Shown: piece by piece, positions 26,602-35,361 of the stretch
How positions within the stretch are numbered: the stretch's first letter is position 1
Layout: each line of letters opens with the position of its first letter
From: Planctomycetota bacterium
Lineage (GTDB): Bacteria > Planctomycetota > Phycisphaerae > Phycisphaerales > SM1A02
Direction of reading: 5' to 3'
Assembly (NCBI GenBank): GCA_024226535.1
Contig: JAAELP010000155.1
Location: 18,428 to 82,427 of the forward strand
Length of the DNA stretch: 64,000 nucleotides
The notes under the pieces: generated by a model
Seen by the model: only the letters and a program-made list of their open reading frames with translations
Databases searched by the model: none
What the model was told of the DNA's origin: nothing
Translations under genes and position numbers: made by a program

Positions 26602-29139
26602 ATGATCAACCCACGCCACGTCATCTCCGTGACCGCCGCGGCGATAGGCCTGATCGCCGCCGCCGCACCGGGCCAGCTCGACTTCGACCCGCAGCCGGGC
26701 ACGCTCATCGCCTTCGACGGCATCGGGAGCACGGTCTGCCATGACATGGACGGCGTCAACGGGCCCGACCTCGTGGTCGGCTCCGGCGACTTCGGCGGCC
26801 ACACGTACGGCATCTTCTACAACGACGGCGCCGGCGGGTTCGGCAGCCCGACGATCCTCGACATCGGAACCGATATGCCGGACATCGCCGTCGGCGACTG
26901 GGACGGCAACGGCCTGACCGACGTGTTCGGCCTCCACGAGCGGATCGGCGACGATCGGCTCCGGATCTTTCGTCAGACGAGCCTGGGAGTGTGGGATACG
27001 AGCGCGTTCGCCGTGCTCCCCGGGAACCGCGACCTCATCGTGAGCGGTGACCTCAACGGCGATGCGAAGGTGGACCTCGTCATCGGCAACCCGGACGCCG
27101 GGCTCGTGGAGGTCTACCTCAACACCGGCACCGGCGGTCCCCCCTTCCTCACCTCCAGCTACTCGATGGGCGCCGTGACCGACATTCGCATCTGCGACTT
27201 CAACGCCGACGGCGCGCCGGACCTCGCCACCGTCAGCGCGAGCGACGGTTTCTTCCGCGTCCGCATGAACGACGGCCTCGGGAACTTCCCCTCCGCGTCG
27301 GCGAACTTCATCATCGGCTCCGAGCCGAGCTGGATCGCGTGCGGCGATCTCAACGGCGACGGGCTCCCGGATGTCGCGATTGCCAAGAAGGGCAACGACA
27401 CGGTCATCATTCTGCTGGCGATTGCGAGCGGCGGGTTCACGGTCATCCCGCCCGTCCCGGCCGGACCATTTCCTTCACACATCGTCTGCGGTGACTTCGA
27501 CTGCGACGGGGATATCGATCTCGTTGTTTCCAGGGGCCTCACCGGGGGGGGCGCTCTTCCACCGTTGCGCGGTCTGCTCAACGACGGAACGGGCACCGGC
27601 TGGACCGAGACCGCCCCATTCGGCGGAACGGCGAGCATCGGCGGCGCCAGCGGGCTGCACGCGTGCGAGTGGGACGGTGCGCCGGGACTCGACCTCGTCG
27701 AGCTCACGCCTCCGGGCGTTCTTGGCGCGGTTCTCTTACTCAACATCGGAGCGGCATGCGACGCGTGCATCGATCCCCCCGCCGGCGCCAAGGCGTGGTA
27801 CGCGGCCGATCTCTGCCTGCCCGACGACCTCTACGGCAACCACGATGGGGCGGTCACCGGTGGGCTCTTCTGCCCCGAGCCGAAGGTCGGCGGCGCGGCG
27901 CTCGGGTTCGATCCGACCCCGACCTACACGACCGTACCCGACGATTGCGAGCTGAATCCCGACGACCACGACTTCTCGGTGAACACCTGGGTGCGCACGA
28001 ACGCCCCGGGCTTCCAGCCGATCCTCGCCAAGAGTGGGGCGCCCGGGTACGAGTTGACGCTGCTGCACGGCCAGCCGCGTTTCGTGGTCTGCGATTCGGC
28101 GTTCTGCTGGCTCACGGAGGGCTCGTCGCTCATCAACGACGGCGACTGGCATCACGTCGCCTTCACGATGGAACGCGGACCGAGCACGATCATCCGGCTG
28201 TATGTGGATGGCCTGCTGGAGAACACTGTGCTCGCGGCGGGTATGGGCGAGGTGAATCCGTCAACCGCGCTCCTGCTGGGTGCGATTCCATCGCCAACCC
28301 CGTCGTCGTTCATGGACGGCGCGATCGACGAGTTGCAGATCCACGACCGCCTGCTCAGCGTCGGCGAGATCCAGGCGATCTACCGCGTGGGAATCGCGGG
28401 ACAGTGCAAGGACGTGTGCGCCCCTTCGGGCGAGTGCGTGTCGCCGGAGTTCCCGGTTCTCACGGCCGGGACGGAAGACGACTTCGCTCTTCCGTCGGAA
28501 CCCGCGACGCCAGGCGCCGTGCTCGCGGCGACGTGCGCAGGCTCGGTCGACTTCGACGTGGTTCCGGCCGGGGCATCGGTGTGCCACACGTTCGACGCGC
28601 TTCCCGAGAAGATCGTCGGTGGCACGCTGACGGTGCGTATCCAGGCGAACGCCACCGGCGACGCATGCAACGACGAGATCCGCCTCCAGGCGACCGGCGG
28701 GATTCCGGCATTCCTCTGGGCGAGCCGGTTCGGCGAGGCGGGCACGGGTCTCTGCTCGGGTTCCGACGGCCTGCTCGAGTGCGAGTGGGATGCCCCACGG
28801 GAGTACACGCTGTGCCTCGACCTCGCAGCGCTCCCGACGTTCGGCGGAACGACGACGAGCGTCATCGACGACATGAACGCCAGCGGGCGTCTCGACGTCC
28901 AGGTCCTCGACGACACCGCCGTCGACTCCATGGAGCTTCGCGTCGTGACCTGCCCGTGCCCCAGCGATCTCAGCGGCAACGGTTCCGTCGGGTTCGAGGA
29001 CACGCTCCAGATCATCGCGAACTGGGGCCCGTGCCCCGATCCATGCCCGGGCACGCCCTGCCCGTGGGATCTCAACGGCAACTGCAACGTCGACTTCGCC
29101 GACATCCTCGTCGTGATCGCGACGTGGGGTCCGTGCTGA
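26602..29139 (+). CDS. secreted FG-GAP/LamG protein with dockerin-like C-terminus
   Basis: An 845-residue secreted protein. After a short signal peptide (SVTAAAIGLIAAAAPG), residues about 30-390 form FG-GAP/VCBS-type repeats with calcium loops (GDLNGDAKVDLVIGN, CDFNADGAPDLATV, GDLNGDGLPDVAIA, GDFDCDGDIDLVVS), a probable beta-propeller. Residues about 395-600 are a LamG/concanavalin-like domain (FSVNTWVRT, DGDWHHVAFTMERG, DGAIDELQIHDRLLS). A further beta domain precedes two dockerin-like loops (SGNGSVGFEDTL, NGNCNVDFADIL). ATG 26602 has AGGA 8 bases upstream. Likely surface adhesion or glycan binding, inferred from the domains. Confidence 0.8.
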   Translation: MINPRHVISVTAAAIGLIAAAAPGQLDFDPQPGTLIAFDGIGSTVCHDMDGVNGPDLVVGSGDFGGHTYGIFYNDGAGGFGSPTILDIGTDMPDIAVGDWDGNGLTDVFGLHERIGDDRLRIFRQTSLGVWDTSAFAVLPGNRDLIVSGDLNGDAKVDLVIGNPDAGLVEVYLNTGTGGPPFLTSSYSMGAVTDIRICDFNADGAPDLATVSASDGFFRVRMNDGLGNFPSASANFIIGSEPSWIACGDLNGDGLPDVAIAKKGNDTVIILLAIASGGFTVIPPVPAGPFPSHIVCGDFDCDGDIDLVVSRGLTGGGALPPLRGLLNDGTGTGWTETAPFGGTASIGGASGLHACEWDGAPGLDLVELTPPGVLGAVLLLNIGAACDACIDPPAGAKAWYAADLCLPDDLYGNHDGAVTGGLFCPEPKVGGAALGFDPTPTYTTVPDDCELNPDDHDFSVNTWVRTNAPGFQPILAKSGAPGYELTLLHGQPRFVVCDSAFCWLTEGSSLINDGDWHHVAFTMERGPSTIIRLYVDGLLENTVLAAGMGEVNPSTALLLGAIPSPTPSSFMDGAIDELQIHDRLLSVGEIQAIYRVGIAGQCKDVCAPSGECVSPEFPVLTAGTEDDFALPSEPATPGAVLAATCAGSVDFDVVPAGASVCHTFDALPEKIVGGTLTVRIQANATGDACNDEIRLQATGGIPAFLWASRFGEAGTGLCSGSDGLLECEWDAPREYTLCLDLAALPTFGGTTTSVIDDMNASGRLDVQVLDDTAVDSMELRVVTCPCPSDLSGNGSVGFEDTLQIIANWGPCPDPCPGTPCPWDLNGNCNVDFADILVVIATWGPC

Positions 29140-29160
29140 ACGAATCTGCGCGTCTTCCTG

Positions 29161-29188
29161 TTGACAACTGAACCTCGCGCGTTACAAG
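29161..29188 (+). promoter_or_regulatory. candidate sigma-70 promoter
   Basis: A perfect TTGACA (29161-29166) is followed after 16 bases by TACAAG (29183-29188). Transcription would start near 29195, giving a leader of about 57 bases for the Cys-rich secreted protein gene. Confidence 0.55.
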
Positions 29189-29251
29189 TCAGTGCGTTGC
29201 GCCATACCGGGCGCGCGGCGTACTTTGTGGGTCGGATTGCAGGACATCGCT

Positions 29252-30499
29252 ATGACTCGTCGAATCGCTCTGGTCGGGCTGTGCGCTATCATTGTGCCCG
29301 TATTCCTGCTCGTTACGATCTCGACGCACGCCCGAGATCCGGCCGCGCCAGCACGCGCTCCCGCGGACGCACCGGGACCCCCGATCGGCGCCTGCTGCTT
29401 CCCCGACGGCACGTGCGTGGACGGCGTCACCGAGGCCGACTGCATCAACGCCGGTGGTCTGGCATGGATCGAGAACGACCAATGCTCCTTCATCGTCTGC
29501 CCGGACCAACAGGTCTGTGGGCCCGGCGCCGGCGACTGCTTCCAGTCCAACGGCACCCCGGGCTGCGAGGACGTGGAGTGCTGCGAGACGGTGTGCGCGA
29601 TCGACCCGTTCTGCTGTGACGCGATCTGGGATGGCATGTGCGTCGACCACGCGTTCAAGACCTGCGTACTCACCGGCCCGGTCGCCTGTTGCTTCCCGGA
29701 CGGGAGTTGTCACGAGTTGACCATCGACTCCTGCGCACACATCGGCGCCGTCCCGCAGCCGCCGGGGACGAACTGCTCGAACGTCCTGTGCGAACCGGCG
29801 AGCAGTTGCCCGCCGGACCTGGACGGCAGCGGCACCGTCGGGTTCGGCGACATCCTGGTGATCATCGGCGCATGGGGGCCGTGCATCGGCTGTCCCGAGG
29901 ACCTGAACGGAAACGGCGCCGTCGACTTCGGCGACATCCTTGTCGTCATCGGCGCGTGGGGTCCGTGTCCGACGATCGTACTCGGCGCCTGTTGCATCAT
30001 CGACGAGACCATCTGCCTCGACGTCTGGCAGGCCGTCTGCGACACGCTCGACGCCGTCTTCTCGGGAGAGGGGCCGACGTGCGACACGTTCAACTGCGGC
30101 GACGCCACGCCGGTCTGTGATCACTGTCACAACTACAGCCGGAACTTCAACGAGTGCCTCCACTGGGCCAATGACGTCAACGGCGCGGCGTGCAGCAAGA
30201 AGGCATGCATCAACAACATCATCGATACCGACACCTGCGATCATCACGACCGTACGGGCAACTCGACGTGTGAGAACAAGACCGAGAAGAAACCGCTGGG
30301 CATTCAGAGGCTCTACGCAGCCAAGTGTCCCGGCGGGAACGTCGCGTGGAACCTGTTCGAGACGATCTACTACGACGACTGTGGGGATACGTGCTTCGCC
30401 CACGCGCTCTATGACAGTTGCGTTACGCCGAACTGCAAGGGCAAGTTGCTGAGGGGTCCGGACAACCGCGGCAAGCGCAAGAAGTGCGGGTGCCCGTGA
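29252..30499 (+). CDS. secreted Cys-rich protein with internal dockerin-like repeats
   Basis: A 415-residue exported protein. ATG 29252 has AGGA 7 bases upstream and starts a signal peptide (RIALVGLCAIIVPVFLLVTIS). Two GACCFPDGTC/VACCFPDGSC modules of the same kind as in the metalloprotease are followed by two dockerin-like loops (GTVGFGDILVIIGAWG, GAVDFGDILVVIGAWG), which here are internal rather than terminal. The C-terminal 150 residues form a second Cys-rich domain (CDHCHNYSRNFNECLHW, CSKKACINNI, CGDTCFAHALYDSC) I do not recognise. The many paired Cys suggest disulfides outside the cytoplasm. The next gene begins 53 bases later and is probably in the same transcript. Confidence 0.75.
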   Translation: MTRRIALVGLCAIIVPVFLLVTISTHARDPAAPARAPADAPGPPIGACCFPDGTCVDGVTEADCINAGGLAWIENDQCSFIVCPDQQVCGPGAGDCFQSNGTPGCEDVECCETVCAIDPFCCDAIWDGMCVDHAFKTCVLTGPVACCFPDGSCHELTIDSCAHIGAVPQPPGTNCSNVLCEPASSCPPDLDGSGTVGFGDILVIIGAWGPCIGCPEDLNGNGAVDFGDILVVIGAWGPCPTIVLGACCIIDETICLDVWQAVCDTLDAVFSGEGPTCDTFNCGDATPVCDHCHNYSRNFNECLHWANDVNGAACSKKACINNIIDTDTCDHHDRTGNSTCENKTEKKPLGIQRLYAAKCPGGNVAWNLFETIYYDDCGDTCFAHALYDSCVTPNCKGKLLRGPDNRGKRKKCGCP

Positions 30500-30552
30500 T
30501 GTCCCGACCACCGGCAGAGTCCCGACCGACAGGTTCGAAGAGGAGTCCCCTC

Positions 30553-31542
30553 ATGTACCGCAAGCACCACCGTTGGCTCGGAGGCGGTCTCGCGATCACC
30601 GTGTTGATCTCGATCTCGGTCGCCCTGATTACTCTCCGCACGACGGCCAAGCCGGCCGCCGGCGACATCCTGGCGGAACTTGCGGCGCGCGATGCTGCGC
30701 TGTGCTCCGGCGGATTCACCTCGACCTTCGAAATGCGTCTGCCCGCGGTGCTGTTCGACGCCGGGCAGGGTGACGAGGTGGACCAGGGAATCGTCACCTG
30801 CAGCGCGACGGAGGTCGGGGTCAGCCTCGACGCCACCTACGAGCAGGACCCCATACACCGTGCCGTCGATACGTTCAACTATCACGAGATGGACGTCGAC
30901 GAGGCCCTTAACCTCATCGTCTGGCGCACCGCCGCAAAACAGACGCTCTCGGCGCCAGATCTCAACGACACGATCGCCGACAAGGAAGTCCTGATCGTCG
31001 ACTCCGGCAACGTGGTCATCTCGACCGACCCCCACCGAATGCTCTACCGGTACGCTGTCGGCGAAGACGACAACATCTTCGTCTACGAACAGTTCCTCCT
31101 GGCCTCCGGGCGCGGATACGCGCAGCACCTCGCCACGCTCGTCTCCGAGACGCCCCTCGGCGGCGGCCTCACCGAGGTCGTGGCGACCGGAACGTACGGG
31201 GTGGGTTACCCGGGTACATGGACGCTGATCGTGGACACCCTCGCCGATCTGCTCGTCCGCTCCGCGAGCTTCGTCGACGACGAGACCGCCGAGGTGGCGC
31301 TCACGACGACGTGCACGGGCAGCCTCACCGACGGCGGGCAGACGATCGGGGCCTCCGGCACCTACAACTACGACGTGAACGCAGGGCACATCTATACCGT
31401 TGAGTTCACGAACCTGACGTTCGTGGCCACGACCGACGCGATATTGCTCCTGGACCTTCGCACCGCGATCACCGCACCGCCGCTGAAGGGGTCGGAGACC
31501 GTCGACTACAGCGTCGAGCCTCCGGTCCGGATCTTCCACTAG
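30553..31542 (+). CDS. membrane-anchored or secreted protein of unknown function
   Basis: A 329-residue protein with an N-terminal signal or anchor helix (GGGLAITVLISISVALITL) and a beta-rich remainder with no family I can name. ATG 30553 is chosen because GAGGAG lies 8 bases upstream; ATG 30499 overlaps the previous stop but lacks such a site. There is only one Cys pair and no dockerin module, unlike the neighbours on either side. It lies between two secreted dockerin proteins and is likely expressed with them, so a role at the cell surface is an inference from context only. Confidence 0.65.
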   Translation: MYRKHHRWLGGGLAITVLISISVALITLRTTAKPAAGDILAELAARDAALCSGGFTSTFEMRLPAVLFDAGQGDEVDQGIVTCSATEVGVSLDATYEQDPIHRAVDTFNYHEMDVDEALNLIVWRTAAKQTLSAPDLNDTIADKEVLIVDSGNVVISTDPHRMLYRYAVGEDDNIFVYEQFLLASGRGYAQHLATLVSETPLGGGLTEVVATGTYGVGYPGTWTLIVDTLADLLVRSASFVDDETAEVALTTTCTGSLTDGGQTIGASGTYNYDVNAGHIYTVEFTNLTFVATTDAILLLDLRTAITAPPLKGSETVDYSVEPPVRIFH

Positions 31543-31660
31543 CGGCGAGATTCGTGTCCCCCGATGACGCCGTTCGGGCAACTCCTCATAGGTTCCATGG
31601 GCGACCTGCCGCCTCACCGCGGCGATCGACCAGACGAGCCAACCCCTTTGAGGAGCAACC

Positions 31661-32974
31661 ATGAAGATCTCAATGACCGCAACCGGCGCGTATGTGATCT
31701 CGGCCGTGACGTACGCGGCGACCGTCCAAGCCCAGAATGTTGTCGTCGATACGGGCCAGACCGGCTGCTACAACCAGTCTGCAGAGATCACGTGTCCCGC
31801 GCCCGGCGAGCCGTTCTACGGTCAGGACAGCCAGCTTGACGGCGCGCAGCCCGGCTACCAGGACAACGGCGACGGGACGGTGACGGATCTGAACACCGCG
31901 CTGATGTGGCAGAAGACGCCTGATTTCGAGAACAAGCTCGCGTGGTCGGCTGCCGTGACGCACGCCCAGGGCCTCGAACTCGCCGGACATGACGACTGGC
32001 GACTGCCGACACTCAAGGAACTCTATTCCCTCATCGATTTCATGGGCAGCCAGTTCAGCCTGACGCCGTACATCGACACTGCGTACTTCGACTTCCAATA
32101 CGACCCGGTGGAGACGAAGAACACGCAGTACTGGTCCAGCACGGTGTATGTCGGCACGACGATGCAGGGAGATCCCACGGCGTTCGGCGTGAACTTCGCC
32201 GATGGTCGCATCAAGGGCTATCCGAAGGACATCGGGTTCTTCAGCGCGTACGTTCGCTGCGTCCGCAGCGATACCGAATACGGCGTCAACAACTTCGTGG
32301 ACAACGGTGACGGGACCGTCACCGACCTCGCGTCCGGCCTGATGTGGACGAAGGCGGACAGCGCCACCGAGATGAACTGGGAGCAGGCGCTCGCCTACGC
32401 CGAGAACCTCGAACACGCCGGCTACAGCGACTGGAGCCTGCCGAATGCCAAGGAGCTCCAGGGCGTCGTCGACTACACCCGGGCGCCGGACGCGACGGTT
32501 CAGGCCCAGCAAGGGCCCGCGATCGATCCGATCTTCGACGTGACCGACGCCGAGTCATGGTGTTGGGCGAGCACGACGCATCTGGACGGCCCGGTGCCGG
32601 ACCGCGCGGTGTATGTCTGTTTCGGTCAGGCGTGGGGGTATATGGGCCCGGCCGGAGCCGGCCAGTGGCTGAACGTGCACGGCGCCGGATCGCAGCGAAG
32701 CGATCCGAAGGACGGTGATCCCAGCGCGTTCCCCTTCGGTCTTGGCCCGCAGGGCGACGAGATACGGATCTTCAACTACGTCCGCTGCGTCCGCAGCGTC
32801 GGAGGATGCAGCGCGGATGTCACGGGCAACGGCACCGTCGACTTCGGCGATGTGCTCGCGGTGGTGGGCGCCTGGGGACCGTGCACCGGATGCCCGCAGG
32901 ATCTCGACGGCGACGGCGAAGTCGCGTTCAGCGACATCCTGGCCGTGATCGGTTCATGGGGACCGTGCCCCTGA
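31661..32974 (+). CDS. secreted protein with two DUF1566 (Lcl-type) domains and dockerin-like C-terminus
   Basis: A 437-residue precursor with a signal peptide (ISAVTYAATVQA). Two related domains follow, each with the DUF1566 pattern: DNGDGTVTDLNTALMWQKT...HDDWRLPTLKELYSLID...YWSST...VRCVRS, then DNGDGTVTDLASGLMWTKA...YSDWSLPNAKELQGVVD...CWASTT...VRCVRS. The C-terminus has two dockerin-like loops (GNGTVDFGDVLAVVGAWG, GDGEVAFSDILAVIGSWG). ATG 31661 follows GAGGAG at a normal distance. DUF1566 proteins are often surface or collagen-binding-like factors; function here is not known. Confidence 0.8.
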   Translation: MKISMTATGAYVISAVTYAATVQAQNVVVDTGQTGCYNQSAEITCPAPGEPFYGQDSQLDGAQPGYQDNGDGTVTDLNTALMWQKTPDFENKLAWSAAVTHAQGLELAGHDDWRLPTLKELYSLIDFMGSQFSLTPYIDTAYFDFQYDPVETKNTQYWSSTVYVGTTMQGDPTAFGVNFADGRIKGYPKDIGFFSAYVRCVRSDTEYGVNNFVDNGDGTVTDLASGLMWTKADSATEMNWEQALAYAENLEHAGYSDWSLPNAKELQGVVDYTRAPDATVQAQQGPAIDPIFDVTDAESWCWASTTHLDGPVPDRAVYVCFGQAWGYMGPAGAGQWLNVHGAGSQRSDPKDGDPSAFPFGLGPQGDEIRIFNYVRCVRSVGGCSADVTGNGTVDFGDVLAVVGAWGPCTGCPQDLDGDGEVAFSDILAVIGSWGPCP

Positions 32975-33067
32975 AGGCCCCTGAAGCACGCCAAACGAGC
33001 TTCGGTTGATACGCAGGGCTTGTTGGTCAAGGCTGGCCCTGGATCGCCTGGGGACGGTGACGATCGG

Positions 33068-33577
33068 TCAGCCCAGTTCCATCACGTGGTCGAGCATCTT
33101 CTCGCCGTCGAAGATGAACCGACCGAGGAAGGGCGTGCCGTCGAGCATGTGCGGGATCCAGAGGTAGTCGTCCTCCCACATCTCGTCGTACGGGATCGCG
33201 TCGACCGGCGTCCACAGCGGGATCGCCTCGTCCGTCTCGATCGGCTCGCCCTCGAACCCGTCCGCGACGTAGATGTGCACGTGCAGCGAGTAGCCGTCGA
33301 CGAATTGGAAGCTGTTCTCGCCGGCGAGCGCGATACCCGTGGGCGTGATGCCGAGCTCTTCCTCGGCCTCGCGGATCGCGCAGGCCTGGGGTAATTCCCC
33401 CGGCTCGGTGCGCCCACCGGGGCCGTTGATCTTGCCCGCCCCGAGGCCGCGCTTCTTGCGGATGAGCAGGATCTCGCGGTCACGACGCACGAACACGAGC
33501 GTCGCGGGATCCACGGGTGACCACGCGTCCCAGTCGATCCCCGCGATGGTCCTGACGTCGGCGGCTTCTCGGCTCAT
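33068..33577 (-). CDS. NUDIX hydrolase, MTH1-like oxidised-nucleotide diphosphatase
   Basis: A 169-residue NUDIX protein with the box [26 protein letters not shown]. The C-terminal part, [24 protein letters not shown] followed by [10 protein letters not shown], resembles the substrate pocket of eukaryotic MTH1, which hydrolyses 8-oxo-dGTP and 2-hydroxy-dATP to monophosphates. It diverges from a RecQ-like helicase gene with 31 bases between starts, so the two may respond together to DNA damage. ATG 33577 is the first Met in front of the folded domain; upstream codons would overlap the helicase. Confidence 0.85.
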   Translation of the reverse strand: MSREAADVRTIAGIDWDAWSPVDPATLVFVRRDREILLIRKKRGLGAGKINGPGGRTEPGELPQACAIREAEEELGITPTGIALAGENSFQFVDGYSLHVHIYVADGFEGEPIETDEAIPLWTPVDAIPYDEMWEDDYLWIPHMLDGTPFLGRFIFDGEKMLDHVMELG

Positions 33578-33596
33578 GGCCGCATGGTAACGAACG

Positions 33597-33602
33597 TATA
33601 CT
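33597..33602 (+). promoter_or_regulatory. candidate -10 element (TATACT), leaderless start of recQ-like gene
   Basis: TATACT precedes GTG 33609 by 6 bases with no ribosome site. It lies in the 31-base gap between two divergent genes. Confidence 0.45.
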
Positions 33603-33608
33603 CTGCGC

Positions 33609-35213
33609 GTGCCTTCCACCGTGCAGACCGTGCTGAAGGAGCGCTTCGGGTTTCGGTCGCTGCGCCCGATCCAGAAGCAGATCATCGACCGCGTGATGGG
33701 CGGAGGCGACGCACTCGTCGTCATGCCGACGGGCTCGGGCAAGAGCCTCTGCTACCAGCTTCCGGCGATCGCGCTCCCGCAGGACGGCGTGACGCTCGTG
33801 TTCAGCCCGCTGATCGCGCTGATGGAAGACCAGGTCGCGGCGCTCAAGGCGAAGAAGATCAAGGCCGAGTACATCAACAGCACGCTGTCGCGTCGCGAAC
33901 GTGATCGGCGGGCCAAGCGTCTCGCCGAGGGCAAGTACGAGTTGCTGTACGCGACGCCGGAGCGCATGCAGAAGCCGGAGTTCGTCGACTGCCTCATGCA
34001 GGTGCCCGGCGGAGTCAAGCTGCTGGCGGTGGACGAGGCGCACTGCATCTCGCGCTGGGGGCACGACCTTCGTCCCGCGTACCAGCAGGTCGGGAAGTTC
34101 CGGAAGCTGCTCGGCAACCCCCCGACGCTGGGGCTGACCGCCACGGCCACGAAGGGCGTGCGGGCCGACGTCCGCCGCACGCTCGGGCTCGACGAGCGCC
34201 GCATGCCGTTGTTCTCGACGCCGGTTGAACGACCGAACCTCTCGATGGAGGTCATCCACGTCTGGGACGACGACAATAAGATCGACGAGATCGGCCAGAT
34301 CACGAAGCGTCGTGGCCGCTCCCCGCTCGGCACCGGCATCATCTACTTCGCGAGGATCAAGGACCTCGATCACCTCGCCGGGCGTCTGAGAGAGATGCTC
34401 GACCCGCGGCCGACGGCGATCTACCACGGCCAGCTCCCGCCGCGCGACAAGAAGAAGATCTACGACCGGTTCATCACGGCCGAGCCCGCCGAGGGCCTCG
34501 TCCTCTTCGCGACGAACGCCTTCGGCATGGGCGTCGACAAGGCGGACATCCGGTTCATCATCCACGCCCAGATGCCCGGCAGCGTCGAGGCGTACTACCA
34601 GGAGGTCGGCCGCGCCGGGCGCGACGGCAAGAAGTCACGGTGCGTGATGCTCTACGCGCCCGACGACCTGGCGGTCCAGCAGCAGTTCATCGAGTGGTCG
34701 AATCCGTCCGGCGAGCTGCTCGGCCGCACGAGCCACGAGCTGGAACACGACCCGCACTCGGACTTCGACGCGAGCGAACTGCAGTTGCTCATCGCCGGCA
34801 AGGCGCGCACCATCCCGGTCGGCCTGATCGACCACACGCTCATCGCCCTCTCCAAGCGCGGCGTGATCGAGCGGACGTCGATGATCGGGCGGTATCGATT
34901 CGTGCGCCCCATCCGCAACGCCGAGCTGGACCCGGCCGCCATCGAGCGCAAGAAGCAGCGCGACCTTCGGCGGCTGCTCGACGTCGTGAAGATCACGAAG
35001 ACGAAGGACATCAGCGCGTTCATCTCGAAGTACTTCGACCTGGGCGAGGGCAAGCCCTCGGGCCGGGGCGGACGTCGACGCCGCCGTGGCGGACGCGGAC
35101 GCAAGAAGAAGGCCGAGCGGCCGGAGGCTTCGAAGAAGACGGCGACGAAGAAGAAGCCCGGCCCACGCCGACGAAGACGGCGCCGCCGCGGCGGACGCAA
35201 GAAGGAGTCCTGA
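33609..35213 (+). CDS. recQ: RecQ-like ATP-dependent DNA helicase with basic tail
   Basis: A 534-residue superfamily 2 helicase. Motifs in order: FRPIQ-like FRSLRPIQKQII (motif 0), MPTGSGKSLCYQLP (Walker A), VFSPLIALMEDQV, AVDEAHCISRWGHDLRPAY (DEAH), LGLTATAT, then the second lobe with FATNAFGMGVDKADIRFIIHAQMPGSVEAYYQEVGRAGRDG. The C-terminal section lacks the four-Cys zinc RQC cluster and HRDC domain of E. coli RecQ. It ends in an Arg/Lys-rich tail of about 60 residues likely to bind nucleic acid. It probably unwinds DNA during recombination repair. Confidence 0.88.
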   Translation: MPSTVQTVLKERFGFRSLRPIQKQIIDRVMGGGDALVVMPTGSGKSLCYQLPAIALPQDGVTLVFSPLIALMEDQVAALKAKKIKAEYINSTLSRRERDRRAKRLAEGKYELLYATPERMQKPEFVDCLMQVPGGVKLLAVDEAHCISRWGHDLRPAYQQVGKFRKLLGNPPTLGLTATATKGVRADVRRTLGLDERRMPLFSTPVERPNLSMEVIHVWDDDNKIDEIGQITKRRGRSPLGTGIIYFARIKDLDHLAGRLREMLDPRPTAIYHGQLPPRDKKKIYDRFITAEPAEGLVLFATNAFGMGVDKADIRFIIHAQMPGSVEAYYQEVGRAGRDGKKSRCVMLYAPDDLAVQQQFIEWSNPSGELLGRTSHELEHDPHSDFDASELQLLIAGKARTIPVGLIDHTLIALSKRGVIERTSMIGRYRFVRPIRNAELDPAAIERKKQRDLRRLLDVVKITKTKDISAFISKYFDLGEGKPSGRGGRRRRRGGRGRKKKAERPEASKKTATKKKPGPRRRRRRRRGGRKKES

Positions 35214-35275
35214 CCGAAGCCCGATCATCGTGGAGGCGAGTCGCCGGCCCGCCCGCCGCCCCGTGGTCCGCTGAT

Positions 35276-35360
35276 GGGTGCCGTGGTCTCGGCGCAGCCG
35301 AGGCCGCGCTAGCGGGCGCGCACGGCACGCGGCCTTGCCTGCGGCAAGACCACGGCACCC
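35276..35360. terminator. long inverted repeat between convergent genes
   Basis: A perfect 14-bp inverted repeat (GGGTGCCGTGGTCT at 35276-35289, its complement at 35347-35360) encloses 57 GC-rich bases that contain a second nested pair (GGCCGCG/CGCGGCC). It fills the gap between the recQ-like stop and the cysteine desulfurase stop. It may act as a bidirectional terminator or be a copy of a dispersed repeat family. Confidence 0.6.
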
Positions 35361-35361
35361 G

